The notes under the pieces were generated by a model. That model saw only the letters and a program-made list of their open reading frames with translations. It did no database searches and was not told the DNA's origin. This document shows, in pieces, positions 7,695-17,059 of a stretch of DNA of 47,295 bases; the first letter of the stretch is position 1, and each line of letters starts with the position of its first letter. This DNA is from Methylococcales bacterium (GTDB taxonomy: Bacteria > Pseudomonadota > Gammaproteobacteria > JABHGC01). The stretch is from contig JABHGC010000297.1 of NCBI GenBank assembly GCA_018672285.1, positions 1-47,295 of the forward strand, in the 5' to 3' direction. Both the position numbers and the translations under genes were made by a program.

Positions 7695-9101
7695 TTATAA
7701 AGACATGACGAGTTGAACCAAAAGCATGGCTGTTCCTACGCTTAAAGCGGTTATTCCAAGTCGCCTTTCCAGTGTGCTTAACCGTGTTTTATTCGCTATT
7801 AAATAGAGTGTCATTGCGTTGAGTGACAGAAACAGAAACCAAGAAGAAATCACCGTAAAGTCTTTGGCCATTACTGACTCAATGAGAATGGGTGCACTTA
7901 ACCCTAGGCAAAATAAACACACTAAAATGACGACGGATGCATGCTTCTCCCAAATGTATTTAAACGTCGGAAACGTAATGGTTAACGTCAGTGTGGGTAA
8001 ATTTGTAGGCTTTTCTACCGGTGTTTCGGCCTTATTAGGCTCGATTTCTGTCGGCGGTGGTGTATCAGCTTGAATTGGGAATGGGATAACGGTTCTGTTG
8101 TTGGTTTGCTGATTGAGCTGATGGTGTGTTGCCAGTGGTGGCTCTGATAACTTTTGCTGCAATGCTTCTATGTCTTGTATTTTGGTTCGATTTAACTGAT
8201 CGAGACTTGTTTGCCAGCCCTCAATACTTTGTGGCCGGTCTTCTGCAAGCATGGCGAGACCTTGGTCGATGAGTTGTAAAAATGCATGGCTAAAATGGTT
8301 TTTTGCTGTCTCAGCAGCCAAAGGGAGTGGGTCAGACCCTGTTCGCATTTTGGTTTCACTGCGGATGGTTGATTCCATTGGGCGGTTGCCTGTGACTAAT
8401 TCATAACAAACAGCCGCGAGTGAATAAATATCTGTCCAAGGGCCTTGCCTGGTACCGTTGGTTGAGTATTGTTCAATTGGTGCGTAACCGACCGTGAGTA
8501 GCGTGGTCATGTCTTGCGTTTTTTGGTGCAGCGCATGCCGGGCAGAGCCAAAATCAAGGAGTACAGGGCTATTGTCGTGGGCTCGGATGAAAATATTATC
8601 GGGTTTAATGTCCCGGTGGATAATGCCAACTTGATGAAGTCGATGTAAGCCACTACTGAGTTGGCGCACAAAAGAGGTTAGTTCCGCTTCTGAGTAGCGG
8701 TACCCTTGTGCGAGTTGTTGCTCTAAGCTGATACCCGTTTCATAATCCATCACCATATAGGCGGTTTCATTGGCTTCAAAATACCCATTGATACGAACGA
8801 TGTTTTGATGCTTGAAAAGGGCTAAATTCTGCGCTTCTTCAAGGAATCTTTGTTTAAAATGTTGGAACGTGAGCTGGTCATTGGCTGATTTTGGACGGAC
8901 TGTATTGCTATGTTCACGGTAAGCGACAGGCTCAGGCAGAAACTCCTTAATTGCCACGTGTTGATTGAGTGTTAAATTCACTGCAAGATAGGTGATCCCA
9001 AAGGTGCCTTGGCCTAATACCTTGAGTATTTTGTATTGGTTTAGCTCTGTACCAGGCTCGAGAACGAGAGTGTTACCGGCATGAAGGGTTTGTATATCCA
9101 T
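7695..9101 (-). CDS. Membrane-anchored eukaryotic-type Ser/Thr protein kinase
   Basis: This 468-residue kinase has all catalytic elements: glycine loop GQGTFG (30-35), Lys52, helix-C Glu about 89, HRDIKPDN (162-169), DFG (183-185) and GYAPIEQY in the activation segment. After the kinase domain (about 20-300) comes a Pro/Thr-rich linker. Three hydrophobic segments follow (roughly 385-405, 412-433 and 447-467), so the enzyme is held in the inner membrane with a cytoplasmic kinase. The activation segment has Thr residues (MTTLLTVGYAP) suitable for autophosphorylation. A second related kinase begins 1.06 kb away on the opposite strand, with a methyltransferase gene between. No sensor domain outside the membrane is seen. 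Confidence 0.92.
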   Translation of the reverse strand: MDIQTLHAGNTLVLEPGTELNQYKILKVLGQGTFGITYLAVNLTLNQHVAIKEFLPEPVAYREHSNTVRPKSANDQLTFQHFKQRFLEEAQNLALFKHQNIVRINGYFEANETAYMVMDYETGISLEQQLAQGYRYSEAELTSFVRQLSSGLHRLHQVGIIHRDIKPDNIFIRAHDNSPVLLDFGSARHALHQKTQDMTTLLTVGYAPIEQYSTNGTRQGPWTDIYSLAAVCYELVTGNRPMESTIRSETKMRTGSDPLPLAAETAKNHFSHAFLQLIDQGLAMLAEDRPQSIEGWQTSLDQLNRTKIQDIEALQQKLSEPPLATHHQLNQQTNNRTVIPFPIQADTPPPTEIEPNKAETPVEKPTNLPTLTLTITFPTFKYIWEKHASVVILVCLFCLGLSAPILIESVMAKDFTVISSWFLFLSLNAMTLYLIANKTRLSTLERRLGITALSVGTAMLLVQLVMSL

Positions 9102-9274
9102 TAAGTTAATCTCTTATTTTGATACTAAAATCAATAATGATTGCGTTCTAGTTAGTTAATAAAAACACAGTTAATTTGTGTTTTCTGTGACCAAATTCAT
9201 GCTCTTTTCGCTGTTAGGGATGATTCCCTCAAAGTTATAAGTGCATCACAAATTTAGATAAAAGAGTGTTTGTT

Positions 9275-10075
9275 ATGAGTTCAATTATTTCAACGTTCGA
9301 TGCAGTTGCTGGTGGGTATGACTCTCCCAATATGCGTTTCTTCCCTTTTGCGGCTGACTTGTTAGCGGCAAAAGCTAAAATTTTTGGTCGGCAAAAAATC
9401 TTAGATGTTGCTGCTGGAACAGGTATGGTCAGCATTGCTGCCGCACAAATGGCGAGTACTGGTCGGGTGATGGCGATTGATCTCTCGGCGGGTATGTTGG
9501 CTAAAGCTGAAGTGAATTGCAGAAAAATGGCGTTAACGAACATTGACTACTTTGAAATGGATGGCCAAGACGTCGAGTTCAAGCGAAATTATTTTGATCA
9601 TGTCTTATGTGGGTTTGGTTTGTTTTTTTTCTCGGATATTCAAAAAGGTTTACTGAGCTGGAAGAGAGTGATGAAGCCTGGTGCAAAAGTAGGTTTCAGT
9701 AGCTTTTTACCCAGTTCTTTCTCACCGATGGCGGAGTTATTCATTACCCGTTTACAAGCGTATGGGTATGCCAAAGACTTTGAAGTTGCTCAGAAGCTGG
9801 ATAGTGTTGAAAAATGTGAGCAAACGTTATCGAGTGCAGGGTTTGAAAATATTCAAATAAGCCAGCAATCAATGGGCTACCACATTGCAACAGGGCGAGA
9901 CTGGTGGGATGTTGTGTGGAATACGGCGCTTCGAAGTTTGCTCGACAATTTATCGGATGATGAATTAGAGCGTTTTCAAGTCGAGCACATGGCCGAGGTA
10001 GAGGCGCTCGCGGTTGCAGATGGGATTTACTTGCCAGTTGATGTGCTTTTCTCCTTTGCGGAAAAACCGGACTGA
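9275..10075 (+). CDS. SAM-dependent methyltransferase, UbiE/class I type
   Basis: The 266-residue protein shows class I methyltransferase motifs: motif I ILDVAAGTGMVSIAAA, an acidic end of strand 2 (VMAIDLS), then DGQDVEF and FDHVLCGFGLFFF, as in UbiE/COQ5-like proteins. The N-terminal FDAVAGGYDS also matches that group. The ATG at 9275 is preferred over GTG at 9266. The C-terminal third (SFSPMAELF, RDWWDVVW) resembles small-molecule methyltransferases, but the substrate cannot be told. The gene lies between two Ser/Thr kinase genes, divergent from one and 83 bases upstream of the other. Cotranscription with the second kinase is possible. Confidence 0.82.
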   Translation: MSSIISTFDAVAGGYDSPNMRFFPFAADLLAAKAKIFGRQKILDVAAGTGMVSIAAAQMASTGRVMAIDLSAGMLAKAEVNCRKMALTNIDYFEMDGQDVEFKRNYFDHVLCGFGLFFFSDIQKGLLSWKRVMKPGAKVGFSSFLPSSFSPMAELFITRLQAYGYAKDFEVAQKLDSVEKCEQTLSSAGFENIQISQQSMGYHIATGRDWWDVVWNTALRSLLDNLSDDELERFQVEHMAEVEALAVADGIYLPVDVLFSFAEKPD

Positions 10076-10158
10076 TCCTGTTAGATAGTGTGTGAACTGC
10101 TAAACTATTTATATGTCCGCAAATTTTTGGGCAACCACACAAGAGGGAAAGCATTCTT

Positions 10159-12102
10159 TTGGATACTGAAGTCATTACTGATGCGCTAAAAACGGGTTAT
10201 ACACTCGTTCAACAGTATGAAATCATAACAGTCTTAGGCCAGGGCGGATTTGGTATTACCTACTTAGCGCGGGATCTGCGCTTAGACCAAAAAGTCGCCA
10301 TTAAAGAGTACTTGCCTGAAAGTTTGGCGTCACGTGATAGAGATTTCTCAGTTAGGCCTAAAACCAAAGAGCATGTGAGTGACTTTAAAGCGTTTAAAGA
10401 ACGCTTTTTAGACGAAGCCAGAACCCTGGCACGTTTTAAACACCCCAATATGGTACGCATTCAGAACTATTTTGAAGCGGTTGGTACCGCTTACTTTGTC
10501 ATGGAATATGAGGAAGGTGAACCGCTCGATGCCAAACTGACCCAATCTGGCAAACTCAAAGAAAAAGCAGTGATGAATATTGTCTTGCCTCTGATGAGTG
10601 GCCTGGAAGTACTGCATGATGCAGGTATGATTCACCGAGATATCAAGCCTGCCAATATTTATTTACGTAAAGATGGCAGCCCTGTTTTATTAGATTTTGG
10701 TGCCGCTAGAGCAGAAGCTGATTCGGGAGGGAAAACCTCGATGACCTCCATGCTCACTCCAGGTTACGCGCCTATTGAGCAATATTATACCGATGCTAAG
10801 CAGCAAGGTGCTTGGTCGGATATTTATGCGATGGCAGGGGTCATTTACCGTTGTATTACAGGGCGCAGGGTGGTTGAGGCTAGCTTGCGTAGTGCCGCAC
10901 GTCTTCGGGATGAACCTGACCCAATGAAGCCTGCGACCAAAATTGCTAAAAAGCGCTATCAAGAGCATTTTTTGCGGGCAATTGATCATGCCTTAATGGT
11001 TTTGGGCGAAGAGCGGCCGCAAAGTATTGAAGAGTGGCGAAAAGAATTAAAAGGACAAGTTGAAGCCCCCTTACCGGAGGGGTGTGAGCCTAGCGAACCT
11101 GTGGAGCTGGCTCCCGAAGAACGAACCATCGCCGATTTGTCATTAGATGAATTAATGGATGATGCCGGTGAGCCTACTCGGCATAAGGCCAAACCCAAAG
11201 GGAAGGCTAAGGCTAAAAAACGCAAGCGTGTCGTGGATTCTGCCAGTAATACGGGAATTGGTCGGCGCTCTCGAGATAAGAAAGAAAATACCACCATTGG
11301 TGGCAAACGTGTGGCAACGGGCAAACGATCTAAATTGCCCTTAGTGATTGGTTTGTGTGCCATGGTTTTGCTCAGCGCGGGTGTTGGTTATTGGAAAGTG
11401 GAGATTTTAGATAAAATGCCGTGGGTTGATCCAGTAACCGGGCAAACATTTATTTATATTCCTGCTGGCTGTTTTTCGATGGGCAGTAAAAATAATGAGG
11501 AGGGTCGTTATGCCGATGAGCATCCACATAATGTGTGTGTGGATTCGTTTTGGTTAAGCAAGCATGAAACGACTCAAGGTGCCTGGGGGAAAGTGTTGCC
11601 AGATAATCCTTCTACTTTTGACCGAGGCTCGCGTTACCCAGTGGATAAAGTCTCCTTTAAAAACGTCCGCCAATTTATTGGTAAATTAAATAAAATGGGG
11701 GACGACTCGTTTCGTCTGCCAACTGAAGCTGAGTGGGAGTATGCTGCTCGAGCAACGCTAGAGACGCCTTACCCTTGGGGGGATAAATTTTCAGAGAAGA
11801 AGACCAATTGCGGTGAGTGTGCGACCTCTTGGAGTAATATTTCGACCACAAAAGTCGGCTCGTTTAAGCCCAATTTATTTCAGCTTTATGATATGCATGG
11901 CAACGTTTCTGAGTGGACTTGTTCTCCGTTGAACGAAGCTTATGATGGGGCTGAAAAGCGGTGCGCTGGGAAGAAAGGGAATCGTGTGGCGAGAGGTGGC
12001 AACTGGTCATCATCTGCAAGTGACACTCGGTCAGCGTACCGAATGCATCATGCGATGAACTATAGAACGAGTACGTTAGGTTTCCGTTTAGTGCGCCGTT
12101 AA
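10159..12102 (+). CDS. Transmembrane Ser/Thr kinase with C-terminal FGE-sulfatase (SUMF1-like) domain
   Basis: This is a 647-residue two-part protein. Residues 17-300 form an active-looking kinase: GQGGFG 27-32, Lys49, HRDIKPAN 159-166, DFG 179-181, GYAPIEQYY. A Lys-rich linker (about 341-395) precedes one membrane helix (393-411), so the rest should be periplasmic. Residues 422-647 are a formylglycine-generating-enzyme-type domain: FIYIPAGCFSMGS, ETTQGAW, FRLPTEAEWEYAAR, YPWGD, MHGNVSEWT, ARGGNW and LGFRLVRR. Such domains often bind ligands or act as sensors rather than modify sulfatases. The start is TTG at 10159, the only start that precedes the glycine loop, with GAGGG upstream. The 3' end overlaps the convergent DUF945 gene by 15 bases. 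Confidence 0.93.
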   Translation: MDTEVITDALKTGYTLVQQYEIITVLGQGGFGITYLARDLRLDQKVAIKEYLPESLASRDRDFSVRPKTKEHVSDFKAFKERFLDEARTLARFKHPNMVRIQNYFEAVGTAYFVMEYEEGEPLDAKLTQSGKLKEKAVMNIVLPLMSGLEVLHDAGMIHRDIKPANIYLRKDGSPVLLDFGAARAEADSGGKTSMTSMLTPGYAPIEQYYTDAKQQGAWSDIYAMAGVIYRCITGRRVVEASLRSAARLRDEPDPMKPATKIAKKRYQEHFLRAIDHALMVLGEERPQSIEEWRKELKGQVEAPLPEGCEPSEPVELAPEERTIADLSLDELMDDAGEPTRHKAKPKGKAKAKKRKRVVDSASNTGIGRRSRDKKENTTIGGKRVATGKRSKLPLVIGLCAMVLLSAGVGYWKVEILDKMPWVDPVTGQTFIYIPAGCFSMGSKNNEEGRYADEHPHNVCVDSFWLSKHETTQGAWGKVLPDNPSTFDRGSRYPVDKVSFKNVRQFIGKLNKMGDDSFRLPTEAEWEYAARATLETPYPWGDKFSEKKTNCGECATSWSNISTTKVGSFKPNLFQLYDMHGNVSEWTCSPLNEAYDGAEKRCAGKKGNRVARGGNWSSSASDTRSAYRMHHAMNYRTSTLGFRLVRR

Positions 12103-13200
12103 CTGCAGCAGACTGGCAAATTGTTTGCCAAGAATATCAAAGCGGTCTTTTTGATATTCAATTCGTGTTTTAAAATCATTACCGACTCGTTGCAGTAACC
12201 CTAAGTCTTTAAATCCTTGAAGTTGCCTGGCTGCAATGGCTTCTAGCGCGTCTTGTTGGATTGGGTAAGGCAGGTGTTGGTATTTTTGTTTCAAAATTAA
12301 CGCGGTGATTTGGGTGAGTAGGCGGCTACCTGAGGAAAGGTCCATGTTGGCCGTTAGTTTGTCTTGCCAGGGTTTCTTGAGCTCATCTGTTTGTGTTGCT
12401 GTAAGCCTGATATTGAGTTTATCTGCTTTTTTATGTAGCTGCATATCACTTTGAAAAGTCATTTCCTGGTCTGATAAATAACGCCATAACGGTAGAGAGG
12501 TTGTGCCTTGAAGTGCATCAATGAGCAGTGGTTGGAAAACACCTGATTGTATCGGTTGTAATTGGCTAGTGAGCTGAAGCTGGCTAAAGTGAGTGTTTTC
12601 TAAGTTGAGTTGTTGGCTAGAAAACTGGCTTTTTAACACATTATTGCTGAATTGAAGTTGGTGCTGTATTTGTGTGGCACTAAAGCTGGGGCTTTTTATT
12701 GAATCAATGGACAGTGACAAGGTGTGAAAAGATTCGGTTTCGTTCATGAGCGCTTGAAAGGTTATTTGGCTGAAGGAGACATCTTCACTTTGTAACTTCG
12801 GGAATTGAACTTGTATTTGAATGTCGTGTTGAGTTGTCATGGACAGCTTGAAAGCGGGTAAGCTGCCGTGTTGCTCGTGCCAGCGACTCATCCCTTCAAC
12901 GATTTGGCTGTTCACGCTTGCCCAAGCCATGTTACCGGTGTGAATGCCTGTGATGGTGGATAAATCGTGAGTGACCGTCTGGCGGCTGCGGACGATGCTT
13001 TGGTCTTTTAAATCGGTGATAATTAAGTCGAATTCTGAGGTGAGCCAGCCTGTTTGATAGTGAGCAATGTCAAACTGGGTATGCTTGGTGGAAAAATTTT
13101 TAGCCAGCTCGATAAAAAAGCCGTGGCTGATTTTGCCCATAACATACGGGTAAGTGGCGAGTATGAGTAAAATCAGGGCGAGTAGCGTTTTTTTGAACAT
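12088..13200 (-). CDS. DUF945 (YdgA-like) envelope protein
   Basis: The 370-residue protein has one N-terminal membrane helix (about 5-21) acting as an uncleaved signal. The pattern then typical of DUF945/YdgA proteins follows: a helix with an FFIELAKNF segment, the strand HYQTGWLTSEFDLII and a long beta-rich periplasmic region with many LSLS/QLQ strands. The family is anchored in the inner membrane facing the periplasm and its function is poorly known. Neighbours are a kinase (convergent, overlapping 15 bases) and, upstream on the same strand, a pilin-tailed exported protein from which it is separated by a terminator. Confidence 0.78.
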   Translation of the reverse strand: MFKKTLLALILLILATYPYVMGKISHGFFIELAKNFSTKHTQFDIAHYQTGWLTSEFDLIITDLKDQSIVRSRQTVTHDLSTITGIHTGNMAWASVNSQIVEGMSRWHEQHGSLPAFKLSMTTQHDIQIQVQFPKLQSEDVSFSQITFQALMNETESFHTLSLSIDSIKSPSFSATQIQHQLQFSNNVLKSQFSSQQLNLENTHFSQLQLTSQLQPIQSGVFQPLLIDALQGTTSLPLWRYLSDQEMTFQSDMQLHKKADKLNIRLTATQTDELKKPWQDKLTANMDLSSGSRLLTQITALILKQKYQHLPYPIQQDALEAIAARQLQGFKDLGLLQRVGNDFKTRIEYQKDRFDILGKQFASLLQLTAH

Positions 13201-13313
13201 ACTTTAAAGCGTAGCAGGGAATATGGACATTCCCCAAATACTCTCTGTGTTGGGCTAGGTAGCGTACTGGCATAGGGGGGGGGAGCGTTGAAAGTGGTGC
13301 TGTGAAAGACAAA

Positions 13314-13350
13314 AAAAGACCTCAACAAGGCGGGCTTGCTGAGGTCTTTA
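13314..13350 (-). terminator. Rho-independent terminator after the pilin-tailed gene
   Basis: GACCTCA pairs with TGAGGTC. The stem is extended by CAAG/CTTG across one mismatch and flanked by AAA/TTT. Read on the minus strand it is followed by a T run. It lies 23 bases after the stop of the gene ending at 13374 and separates it from the DUF945 gene. A run of nine G (13275-13283) follows. Confidence 0.82.
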
Positions 13351-13373
13351 TCGTTGTGCTAACTCAAGATTGC

Positions 13374-15443
13374 TTAGTATTCAACTCTGCACTCACTCGG
13401 TAGGTATTTCATTGAAGTGCCTTTTGATGAGCAGGCCCAACGTACAACACCGTTTTCAATTTTTGGTGCAAATACGACGCTACTACCATAGAGGTTTGAT
13501 CCTGTTAGCTTAATATGGATTTCACCTTCGCCTTGCATAGTGACCGATTCCACTGGGCCGTATGGGCGAACAGGGTCAATTGCGAGGTCTTTTTCAGCCG
13601 TTGGTAGCTTGTTGTTCAGGTAGTAGTATTCTGAAACCGCAATTTTATAACCAGAAGCAATGCTCATGCCTTCGGCAACGCTGGCTCTAGTGATATAGTC
13701 TTGATAGGCCGGAATAGCGACTGCAGCCATAATACCACCAACAACCACAACACTGCCTGCACCTGGGTCAAGCAAGAAGTCAATCATGGTGCTTTCATAG
13801 GTGATGCCAAAACCAATTTGGCTTTCAGACATATCAAACTGCACGCCAAAGGTACCATTATTGGCTAAATTCACTTGAGATGCGCTGGGGAGTTTATACA
13901 AGTCGATAGGGTATTCTGCAAAATCACCCAGCATCAAAAGCAATTGTAAATACACGTTATAAATTTCAGTCGGCATATCTTCAAGCGTAAAGCTCAGCAG
14001 TGCCATTGAATGTTGGCCACTTTGACGTTGTTGCTCATTTAACCAGTGTTGGATCGGTTGTCGGTTAGCTGATTTCTGATGCTCCATTAACATTTGTGGG
14101 ATTTGAGCCATTAATAAGTAGCCATTATCCTCAATCCAGTAAAGGTGTGTGCCTGATCGAGACAGCAGCGTCATGAGGAAATCAGGGCTGCTTTGAGGGA
14201 ATGAAATCCCTGGGATGGCTAAGTGGTGATGTTGAACACCATCAACAGTGACTTGCTCATGTTTTAGTTGAAACATTTGTTTGAGCTTGTCCAAAATGCC
14301 ATAAAATTTTGCAGGGTCTCTTAAGCGAATGGCAAGGTAACTACCTTCATCGTCGGAGAAAAACAGTGTTTCAGGGCCGATAGCGGATAAAACGTCACGA
14401 GCATCAAAGCCTGCAGCTTCTTTGATTTGTTTTTGGGTTGCTTCGTATTGGGTGTAGTCATCAGGAGACATCATTTGCATGAGCTTCTCGACGCCTTGTA
14501 ATAACTCCAAGCTTAAAATCGAGATGGAGAACATACCGCCAGGAGTCCCTGCTGAAGTCACACTAAAATTGTTGTTCACGCCAGGAATCGATTTTCTTAA
14601 GCCCGTGTGAGGGGCATTTAAAAAGACTTGTAAACGGCCCTTACCATTACTCATTCCCATGCCAGCAGCAGCTGAAGTGGCATCCAATAAACCCATCTGT
14701 TGTAAGCCCATTGAAACTTCAGGCGGCATACCTGCTTGTGCTAAAGGCAGAATCTTTTTTGCATTCAGCCAGATGAATAAACCTTGGCCGCTGTTATCGA
14801 TTTGTTGTTGATCCGCTTGGAAAACAGGGTAGGTGGCATCCGGTAAACTGGTGATTTCGTCAAAAATCTTTTGGTTGACCATTTGTCCTGCAACCATGTT
14901 TAACATACCGGTCGCAGAATCAAAGTGAAGCTGTATGGTGACGGCTTCTACCTGCAGGGTGCCAAAACCTTCTGCTGTGATAGGTGCAGTGATCTGTATT
15001 GGAATTTCTTGGCTCATCGCAGCGAGTAGTGCTTTAAACTCACCCACTGTTTTGAAATCAAGCTGTGTGCGGATAGCAAGGTTGGGGATGGGGGAGGGCG
15101 AGCCCTTAGGGGTGATGGCCATCGCCTCTATGGGGGATGTGAGTCTAGATAAAACTAATTTTAATGCAAAACCAGTGTATGGCTCGAGTTCTGTGAGAAT
15201 GTTTTTTTCAACGGCGGCCTTAAGTTCAGCAATTTGAGTTTGGTGTGCAGGGCTGGCTAAGGCGTTGCTTATGGCATTGCCTTTAGGAGACGACAGCAAA
15301 CCCCACATATTTGGAATTCGGATGTAAGCGAATGTCTCTGATGAGACCTTCTTATTAAGAGAAGCAGGCGTGGAAATATTATTTGCCTGAATTGAGGCGG
15401 CTGGCATGAATAGACAGGCCAGTAATAGCAGTTTTGCTTTCAT
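13374..15443 (-). CDS. Large exported protein with C-terminal type IV pilin-like domain
   Basis: This 689-residue protein starts at 15443 (ATG with AAGAGA upstream), giving a normal signal peptide cut near SIQA-NN. A TTG/ATG pair at 15473-15476 would add about 10 residues but has no ribosome site. Residues about 20-550 resemble DUF3352-type periplasmic proteins: repeated alpha/beta units, FAYIRIP near the start, DVLSAIGPETLFF in the middle. From residue about 561 the chain becomes a type IV pilin: GGIMAAVAIPAYQDYITRA, then VSEYYYLNN and two Cys near the C-terminus (WACSS and SEC), as in a pilin disulfide loop. The prepilin cleavage motif (G-FTLIE) is absent, replaced by FLLDPGAGSVVVV. The pilin part cannot be processed in the usual way and may be presented as a membrane-anchored domain. 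Confidence 0.83.
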   Translation of the reverse strand: MKAKLLLLACLFMPAASIQANNISTPASLNKKVSSETFAYIRIPNMWGLLSSPKGNAISNALASPAHQTQIAELKAAVEKNILTELEPYTGFALKLVLSRLTSPIEAMAITPKGSPSPIPNLAIRTQLDFKTVGEFKALLAAMSQEIPIQITAPITAEGFGTLQVEAVTIQLHFDSATGMLNMVAGQMVNQKIFDEITSLPDATYPVFQADQQQIDNSGQGLFIWLNAKKILPLAQAGMPPEVSMGLQQMGLLDATSAAAGMGMSNGKGRLQVFLNAPHTGLRKSIPGVNNNFSVTSAGTPGGMFSISILSLELLQGVEKLMQMMSPDDYTQYEATQKQIKEAAGFDARDVLSAIGPETLFFSDDEGSYLAIRLRDPAKFYGILDKLKQMFQLKHEQVTVDGVQHHHLAIPGISFPQSSPDFLMTLLSRSGTHLYWIEDNGYLLMAQIPQMLMEHQKSANRQPIQHWLNEQQRQSGQHSMALLSFTLEDMPTEIYNVYLQLLLMLGDFAEYPIDLYKLPSASQVNLANNGTFGVQFDMSESQIGFGITYESTMIDFLLDPGAGSVVVVGGIMAAVAIPAYQDYITRASVAEGMSIASGYKIAVSEYYYLNNKLPTAEKDLAIDPVRPYGPVESVTMQGEGEIHIKLTGSNLYGSSVVFAPKIENGVVRWACSSKGTSMKYLPSECRVEY

Positions 15444-15681
15444 AAATTTTCTCTTGGTGAGATTAAAGAGCATCAATTTTTATCATACCCCGCTTTCTGT
15501 CGTCAATGTGAATGTCTGATGGTGGTTTACGTTGCGTGAATTTGCTTGTTTTGTTTTCACTAGAGAAATGCGCCATAATGGCGCCTGTTTTTTGAATAAG
15601 CGTCTATTTTGCGATGCTTTTGAATGTTTGGCACAAATTTGGTGCGTAAAACTCCTGTGTGGAGTTGAGAAAGGAGTCGTC

Positions 15682-16956
15682 ATGGCGGAGAGTGCAGTAT
15701 TGGATGGTCTAAACGTGTTGGTGTTGTTGATTGGTGCCGTAATGGTACTCGCGATGCACGCAGGTTTTGCGTTTTTAGAAGTGGGTACCGTAAGTAGTAA
15801 AAACCAAGTAAATGCCCTGGTTAAGATATTGGTTGATTTTGCCGTGTCGACTATCGCTTACTTTTTCATTGGTTATTATGTGGCTTATGGCATGGACTTT
15901 TTTGCCAGCGCTGCGAATCTTGAGGAAAACAATGGTTTTGCTTTAGTCAAATTCTTCTTCTTACTGACGTTTGCAGCTGCGATTCCTGCCATTGTCTCGG
16001 GTGGTATTGCTGAGAGAGCAAAATTCTACCCTCAGATGCTGGCCTCTTTCTTAATTGTGGCGTTGTTATACCCTTTCTTTGAAGGGATTATTTGGAATGG
16101 CAACTTTGGCATCAACGGTACTGGTACAACCTGGGGTATTTCTTTTGCGGTTACCACGGTTGGTGCTGATGGCGCGAATGTGACGGTTGGCCTCATTGAA
16201 CATTGGTTTGGTGCGGCATTTCATGATTTTGCTGGCTCCATTGTGGTTCATGCTTTTGGTGGCTGGATTGCATTAGGGGCTGTGCTGTTGTTGGGTGCCC
16301 GCCGAGGTCGTTATAAGGCTGGTGGTCAAATGTCCTCCCATCCACCTTCAAGCATTCCTTTTCTTGCACTTGGCTCTTGGACGTTAGCTGTAGGTTGGTT
16401 TGGTTTTAACGTGATGTCAGCGCAATCGGTTGAAGGTTTGAGTGGTCTGGTCGCAGTGAACTCCTTAATGGCAATGGTTGGTGGTATTTTAACCTCTTTG
16501 GTTGTCGGTAAAAATGACCCAGGTTTCATTCATAATGGCGCTTTAGCCGGCTTGGTTGCGGTTTGCGCGGGCTCAGACCTAATGCACCCCATAGGTGCGC
16601 TTACAACAGGTGCAGTGGCTGGAATGTTGTTTGTGTGGGCATTTACCTTAACTCAGAATGTTTGGAAAATTGATGATGTTTTAGGTGTGTGGCCATTACA
16701 TGGGTTGTGTGGTGTTTGGGGTGGTATTGCGGCTGGTATATTCGGCTTAGAGAGTATGCTTGGTAAAGGCGGCGTGAGTTTAATGTCGCAAGTAGTTGGT
16801 ACTGCTTTTGGGGTAATTATCGCCTTTATTGGAGGACTGGTTATTTATGGGGTGCTTAAATTGTTGATGGGCATTAGGCTATCTGAAGAAGATGAGTACG
16901 AAGGTGCTGATTTAAGTATTCATAAAATGAGTGCTGTGCCTGGCTACGAGCGATAA
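15682..16956 (+). CDS. amtB: Ammonium transporter (Amt family)
   Basis: This inner-membrane channel protein takes up ammonium. The 424-residue frame starts at ATG 15682 behind AAGGAG (15671-15676). The longer upstream frame is not used because family homology begins at this start. About eleven hydrophobic helices are visible. The two pore histidines are in FHDFAGSIVVH and in DDVLGVWPLHG. Family motifs GGIAERAKF, GWIALGAVLLLG and GAVAGMLF are present. No glnK/PII gene is adjacent, which is unusual because amtB and glnK are commonly paired. A strong bidirectional terminator follows. Confidence 0.95.
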   Translation: MAESAVLDGLNVLVLLIGAVMVLAMHAGFAFLEVGTVSSKNQVNALVKILVDFAVSTIAYFFIGYYVAYGMDFFASAANLEENNGFALVKFFFLLTFAAAIPAIVSGGIAERAKFYPQMLASFLIVALLYPFFEGIIWNGNFGINGTGTTWGISFAVTTVGADGANVTVGLIEHWFGAAFHDFAGSIVVHAFGGWIALGAVLLLGARRGRYKAGGQMSSHPPSSIPFLALGSWTLAVGWFGFNVMSAQSVEGLSGLVAVNSLMAMVGGILTSLVVGKNDPGFIHNGALAGLVAVCAGSDLMHPIGALTTGAVAGMLFVWAFTLTQNVWKIDDVLGVWPLHGLCGVWGGIAAGIFGLESMLGKGGVSLMSQVVGTAFGVIIAFIGGLVIYGVLKLLMGIRLSEEDEYEGADLSIHKMSAVPGYER

Positions 16957-16990
16957 AATAAGCCGCAGAGCTATTGTGATGGCTCTGTTC

Positions 16991-17040
16991 AAACAAAAAA
17001 ATACCCAAACTGTTTTCACAGCTTTGGTATTTTTTTGTTT
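16991..17040. terminator. Bidirectional terminator between amtB and queD
   Basis: A perfect 15-base inverted repeat (AAACAAAAAAATACC and its complement) encloses a shorter internal stem (CAAA.CTG with CAG.TTTG). A/T runs on both sides allow it to stop amtB from the left and queD from the right. Confidence 0.9.
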
Positions 17041-17059
17041 GATATCTCGTGTTTTTTAT

